NCBI GenBank assembly: GCA_030706465.1
Contig: JAUZOM010000013.1
Location: 1-39,883 of the forward strand
Length of the DNA stretch: 39,883 nucleotides
Reading direction: 5' to 3'
Source: Bacteroidota bacterium
GTDB taxonomy: Bacteria > Bacteroidota > Bacteroidia > Bacteroidales > Paludibacteraceae
The notes beneath the pieces are model-generated. The model was not told the DNA's origin and made no database searches. It saw only the letters and a list, made by a program, of their open reading frames with translations. Position numbers and translations under genes: made by a program. Shown here piece after piece: positions 35,203-39,883 of the stretch. Positions within the stretch are counted from its first letter, which is position 1; each line of letters starts with the position of its first letter.

Positions 35203-38057
35203 TTATTTTACGAGTTTAAATTGGCATGTTTGATTCTCTGATTTTAGTTGCAAAATATAAATGCCACCGGGATACTTTTCGAGCGGTATTTTTGTTATCT
35301 GAGGCAAATTTCTTTTTGATATTAGTAATTCCCCTGAGGCATTATATAATTCTAACTGTTGATTCTGTCCTAATTGATTGTTAATACTTAACACTCCGTT
35401 TTGAATGTACGCTATCACCCTTTTTTTTTTAAAACATTATCAACTGCCGTTGCTTCTGTATCCGATACAGGGGTGATATGTATAAAATCTATTTTGGCAT
35501 TAGTGGCTGACGCGTTGGGCTTTACCAACAGAGTACCTGCCGTTACTTTAGTGTACGCTGTTCCTGCTCCAAAATGGGCAACTGTGGTCGGTATAAAATC
35601 GAGAATAGTCACACCGTTGGCATCTATTTTATCATAGCTGTCGGTATAATTCGGATCCCCGCTGCCAATGGATACTTTATACCATTGGTTCGGCAATGCA
35701 ATCGACCACGACGAATTAGCCGTGGTTTGCATTTGCATAAAAGTATCATATCGCTTATCAGTAGCTACCATGCGTTCGCGGGTATTTGCCGTCAGGCTTG
35801 CATTCCACCCATAACTATATCCGTTTCCACGGTCGCCGTAAATGGAACCATCATCTTTCAGATAACCTGTCGGAGTAGCCATTGTGCTGGTTTTTTGGAA
35901 ATTAATCTGAATCTGACCGGCAGGGACATCAGGATAGGTGGGTGCAGGATTCGTATTGGTACAATTCCATACTACCGTGTCGTTCTTCTGTATTCCGTTA
36001 CTCATGCCGCTGGCTATAATCTGGTTTACCCCTGCCAGCATCACGTTGTTATCCCACAGGAAAATATGGTTGGCAGACGTCAGGGTACCAACGGTTGTTC
36101 CATTAATGATCAGGGTTACTGAAGGACAATTTGAATAAACCTTGACAGAATTAGTAGTACTGGTTCTGGTATTGAATCGGCGGCTGGTAATGTAGACGAA
36201 CGGATCTTTTTTATTCCAGTTGGCTTTATATAAGTAAAATGCATCTTTCTTAACCGAACGGTCATAGGTTATTAATCCCTTGTCGTTAATTCCGGGTTGT
36301 GCTCCTTCATTACGTCCATCGGAAGCAAAATCAAATGCAGCCCAGACTGAAGATTCCCAGATATACGGACGGGCATTAATCATGGCGATATATTGTTCGT
36401 GAAAGAGGTTTTGGTACTCTTCAGGGTGGTACTGGCCACCCCCGTTAGGTTCTGCTGCCGGATATTCATGTTGGGTTACGTTTGCTCCCGCCCCATATTC
36501 GCTGACACCAATTTTTACTGTAGGATATTTTGCATGAAGTCCATCCATTGTAGTTCCAAAAACATCGGTCGTATTATAATACCAACCATCATATCGGTTG
36601 TTAGAATAGACATCAGGAACCCAGTTCGAAGATTTTTCGGAATACATGGCGGCCAGAGTGGTAAAACGATAACTATCTTCCGATTTTACAATCGCATTCA
36701 TCTGGGTTACTGTTCCGACAGGATCAATGCCCGCTTGGTATTCAATCTCGTTGGACAATCCCCAGAAAACAATACACGGATGGTTGTATTGTTGGCGCAA
36801 TAATTCATACATTTCGGAAGCCGCATTCTGGCGATAAATGATATTATCGGCTACCGTGGTACCGACACTGTTTACATCGGGAATTTCCGCCCAGCAAATG
36901 ATTCCCAGTGAGTCTAAATAATTATAGGTAAAATCACCATGTTCATAATGCGAAAGCCTGAAATAATTCATTCCTGTCTCACGGATCATGTCGATAGCTT
37001 CTTTTCTGTCGGCATCCGTTTGAGCATGTCCCATATTTTTCTTTTCATCATGCATACAAACCCCTCTCAATGGATAGGATTTCCCATTCAGGTAAAAACC
37101 CGTATTCGGATCAACACTGAAATAACGCAATCCCAATGGCAGGACGGAACTATCTGTTAATTGTCCATCAACGTTAAGAGCCACCTCTACACGGTATAAA
37201 TACGGGTCGAAAAGTCCGTTCCATAAATGAGGATTCGTAACAATTGTTGCCAGGGTAGAAGTAAGGGTATCATTGGCAGGTATTGTTTTGGTATCCGAAA
37301 CGGTTTGTACAATTCCTCCTGCTGCATCTTTCAGCGTTATTACAATATTGGCATTTGCAGGAGTTGAACCTGCATTACGTAAGTTGGTAAGTATACTCAG
37401 GTCGGCAGAGGTTTCAGAAACGTTGCTTTGTTTAATGATTACGCCAGGTTGAGCCACATTTATACTTACCATCGACAGGCTATTTGAAATAGTTACATTC
37501 GGATTAATATGAACCGGGTCCGCCGTAATCAATTCCACATTTCGGGTAATTCCACCGTCAAAAGTAAAATCAGCAGACAGTGGTGGACACAGAATAGTGG
37601 CTGAATTATCTACTTGAACAGCGATGACATTGTCTTGTCCAAGAACAACATTATTGGTAATATCAAACATAAAAGCCGAATAGCCGCCTGTGTGTGTGCC
37701 GATTAGTTTACCGTTTACGCACACGGCCGCAGACACATTTGCTGCGCCTATCTTCAGATACAAAATTTTTCCGGCAGAGGTAGAAGGAACCACTACGTGT
37801 TTACGATACCATCCAATGCCTCGGTAATAATTATTCCCACCATCCTGGCCATCTTGCGCATTCCAGGTGTGAGGAAGAGTAACATTGTCCCAGGCTGAAT
37901 CATCATAGGCAATTTGCTCAGCATTTTGAACTGTAGATTTGGTAAACTTCCAGCCTGAATTAATAAGGGTGCTTTCTTTGCCCATCAGATTCATTGCTAT
38001 CGCAAGGCTGAAAATAAAAAGTAAGCCCTTTTTTGTACCTTTTGTAAATGGATTCAT
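35203..38057 (-). CDS. GH2 beta-glycosidase whose T9SS sorting domain is out of frame behind an A10 run
   Basis: The main frame (38057-35415) encodes 880 residues: an export signal (about 1-26), GH2 sugar-binding domain (29-180), Ig-like domain (about 185-312) and TIM barrel (about 313-620). The acid/base is E437 (IVFWGLSNE) and the nucleophile E520 (VSEYG), both intact. An Ig-like region follows, then a malectin-like beta-sandwich (about 720-870; INFQKTSTMATPTGYLKDDG). The frame stops at TGA right after TTA and nine A's. In the -1 frame the DNA continues as a complete T9SS domain (35418-35203; VIAYIQNGVLSINNQLGQ, GELLISKRN, GGIYILQL) with no ATG of its own. One extra A in the ten-base run (minus strand of 35421-35430) joins the two. 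It may be a real mutation, a phase-variable or slippage-controlled fusion, or a sequencing error. Substrate unknown; beta-galactosidase or beta-glucosidase type. Confidence 0.88.
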
Positions 38058-38096
38058 AATCTAAATTGATTCATGTTTTAAATTAATTAGTAATTC

Positions 38097-39140
38097 GAAT
38101 TAAGGGTTGAACCCTATTAAAAATAATGCTGATAATCAGCAAAATAAGCATTAAATCATTTTCATATATCATTATAAATCAGTATATTAGAAGAAAATTT
38201 ACCACAATTAAATTCTAATCTATGATTCCTACTGATAAGAAAATTAAACTTATTAAAATATACTTTTATGTTTGCGATCACTATGATTACCGAGTGGAAA
38301 TATCTATGTGAACGTTTTAATAACAATAATAAACCTGAATTTTCAGACCAAGAGGCGATAACCATTTACCTTTATGCAATGCATTTAGAGCACCGTCTTA
38401 AAGTAAAACATATTCACAAATTTGCAAGCGAGTATCTTCGTGATTGGTTTCCTAAATTGCCGTCTTAGGAAGCCTTTACAAATCGTATAAATCGATTATG
38501 TGAAGTCTTCAGGGTCTTATCGGAAACAGTTTTGACAGAATTCATACCTAAAGATTGCAATCAAGAGATAAGTCTAATTGACTCTATGCCTGTTATTATC
38601 TGTTCGGGAAAACGCAATTCAAAAGTAGCTAAAGAGATAACCGATAAGGGGTTCTGCTCTACTAAAGGAATTTATTACCACGGTTTAAAGTTACACGGTT
38701 TAGGATTTTATCGTAAGGGCCATTTACCACATCCAGAGCAATTACTCTTTACAAAAGCTTCTGAGAATGATATTGCCCATTTAAAGCGTGTTGCTACTTA
38801 CATAGATAATCGCACCTATTTCGGTGATAAAATCTATGGCAATGTTGATTTTTGGGCTGAAATGGAGCAAACAAATAATTGCAGGATGCTTACACCCATT
38901 AAAGAGATAAAAGATCAACCTGAATCGCAAAAGAAAGGAGAAAAGGCATATAATGACTTGTTCTCAAAAGCTGTATCTTCTGTCAGAAAACCAATTGAAT
39001 CGCTATTTAACTGGCTAATAGAGAAAACTGATATTCAAAGAGCTAGCAAAGTTCGATCCATTAAAGGATTATTGACGTTCGGCTGAGAAAGAATTCTTGC
39101 TGCTTTTATTTATTCAATTTTCTAAGTCAACTCTTAATTC
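38097..39140 (+). mobile_element. Inactivated insertion sequence, DDE type (IS982-like)
   Basis: An element of about 1044 bases bounded by imperfect inverted repeats: left 38097-38110 (GAATTAAGGGTTGA) and right 39127-39140 (TCAACTCTTAATTC), 13 of 14 positions matching. It contains one broken transposase gene. I see no clear target duplication, so the ends may be slightly off or the flanks rearranged. The right end stops three bases from the stop codon of the partial GH16 gene; the left end is 40 bases upstream of the GH2 start codon, so it may overlap that promoter. Confidence 0.65.
38268..39125 (+). pseudogene. DDE transposase with two in-frame stop codons
   Basis: The frame starts MFAITMITEWKYLCERF and runs to KLPS, then a TAG at 38466-38468. 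It continues in the same frame as EAFTNRINRLCEVFRVLSET to a TGA at 39084-39086, then ERILAAFIYSIF and TAA at 39123-39125. In related transposases the first stop position is a tyrosine (LPSYEAF), so a single base change explains it. DDE residues are visible: D in LIDSMPV, D in YFGDKIY and E in KPIESLFNW. The total length of about 285 codons fits IS982-type transposases with a DDE_Tnp_1 domain, though the exact IS family is not certain. Not active unless the stops are suppressed. An internal start at 38532 would give only the catalytic part. Confidence 0.82.
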
Positions 39141-39143
39141 CCA

Positions 39144-39883
39144 TCAATAATTATTTTTAGTAATTTGATGAGTTTCCACTTTCCCATTGCTATCCATTAT
39201 TTTCACCAAATAGTTTCCAGAAGGAAGAGAAGAAGTATCAATAGAAGTCGTGTTTGTAACGCTCATCACTTCCTGACCGGCCATATTGATAAATACAACC
39301 TTAGTTGGGTGGTTATTTGCTTCGATAGTGATATGATCGTTTGCCGGGTTTGGATAAATCTTGTATTGGTCATCTGCTTTCACTTCATTCGCTCCTGTGG
39401 GGGTGAGTGCCGGTCCGGAATAGGACTCATCAGCGGTTCCCTGTTGATATACCTTTACATAATCGACATACATGTTGGCCTTGTAATTGTTGGCCGCATT
39501 TAAAGCTGTTACGCTGTTAATATCATGAATTCCGGTAAAGTCTCCACCAATTGCAAGATTGAAAAGCACATAAAATTGTTGGTGGAAATAGTGAGCCGGA
39601 TTGGGTGCAACATCCTCTTGATTAATTGCCATGTGGGCAAGAGGAGCTGCTGTAGGATTTACATCTAAATCAAGATAGGTCTCCACATAATCCGTATTCC
39701 AAATCAAGGTAAACAAATGAAAACCGTCCTGAATACTATTTGCTGCTGTAGCGTCATGTCCCCAATTCGGATGGTTTTGCCAGGTTTCCCCCCAATGATA
39801 CCAAGTGCTGTAATATTTATCTTGGGTACCTCTATTTATACCATTGGTATTTCCCATCTCCAGAATATCAATTTCGCCGCAGG
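39144..39883 (-). CDS. GH16 laminarinase with T9SS sorting domain (partial, cut by window edge)
   Basis: The C-terminal two-thirds of a GH16 gene, open to the window end. The visible part begins at the active site (CGEIDILEMGNTNG, with both catalytic glutamates) and runs through MYVDYVKVYQQG to a T9SS type A domain (IYPNPANDHITIE, INMAGQEVMSV, SSLPSGNYLVKI). It is nearly identical in DNA and protein to the gene at 24460-25653, so the two are a recent duplication. The tail differs: a shorter A run shifts the frame, replacing the final TKK and stop with TKNNY and a TGA, which ends just inside the right end of the IS. The signal peptide and N-terminal GH16 strands lie beyond the window. Confidence 0.92.
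   Translation of the reverse strand, partial: CGEIDILEMGNTNGINRGTQDKYYSTWYHWGETWQNHPNWGHDATAANSIQDGFHLFTLIWNTDYVETYLDLDVNPTAAPLAHMAINQEDVAPNPAHYFHQQFYVLFNLAIGGDFTGIHDINSVTALNAANNYKANMYVDYVKVYQQGTADESYSGPALTPTGANEVKADDQYKIYPNPANDHITIEANNHPTKVVFINMAGQEVMSVTNTTSIDTSSLPSGNYLVKIMDSNGKVETHQITKNNY

Noticed and set aside
38162-38365. A 67-codon minus-strand frame at the left part of the IS
   Set aside because: It overlaps the transposase start on the other strand, is low in complexity and matches nothing; the transposase frame explains the sequence.

Overview
The window is a stretch of a Bacteroidota chromosome, AT-rich with long intergenic runs of A and T. It is devoted almost entirely to secreted beta-1,3-glucan (laminarin/curdlan-type) breakdown. 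The phylum call rests on eleven predicted proteins or gene remnants ending in a type IX secretion (T9SS) type A sorting domain, a SusR-like membrane regulator with a propeller and triple-tyrosine domain, BACON and PKD modules, and the absence of Shine-Dalgarno motifs. The genus cannot be resolved from the sequence.

Layout from left to right. At 1-32 is the first codons of a minus-strand signal-peptide gene. At 250-2478 is a modular secreted protein with no known catalytic domain. A heavily decayed GH16 laminarinase relic lies at 2549-2985. At 3663-5777 is a GH64 beta-1,3-glucanase and at 5850-11207 a 1785-residue enzyme with three GH16 domains and eight PKD domains. At 11671-12630 is a GH16 laminarinase that appears to have lost its sorting domain; the decayed domain lies just downstream at 11250-11440. 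The divergent regulator (12979-15867, plus strand) is followed by a strong terminator. At 16133-16870 is an unidentified helical protein, followed by 1.3 kb without recognisable genes. At 18195-20312 is a second GH64, at 20388-24206 a large GH2 protein with an unusual acid/base site, and at 24460-25653 a GH16 with sorting domain. Three consecutive modular repeat proteins without a recognised catalytic domain follow (26046-29732, 29825-32272, 32369-35071). At 35203-38057 is a second GH2 whose sorting domain is out of frame behind a run of ten A's. An inactivated IS (38097-39140) separates it from a near-copy of the 24.5 kb GH16 gene, cut by the window edge.

How the parts fit. GH16 and GH64 enzymes would cut beta-1,3-glucan outside the cell, the GH2 enzymes would trim side residues or oligosaccharides, and CBM56-like, CBM32-like and an unassigned repeated module of about 150 residues would hold the substrate. 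The regulator, transcribed away from a GH16 gene, probably senses the sugar in the periplasm. No SusC/SusD transporter pair is in the window, so this looks like a T9SS enzyme cluster rather than a classical polysaccharide utilisation locus, although the pair could lie outside. Several enzyme genes are duplicated, truncated or decayed, which suggests active expansion and loss.
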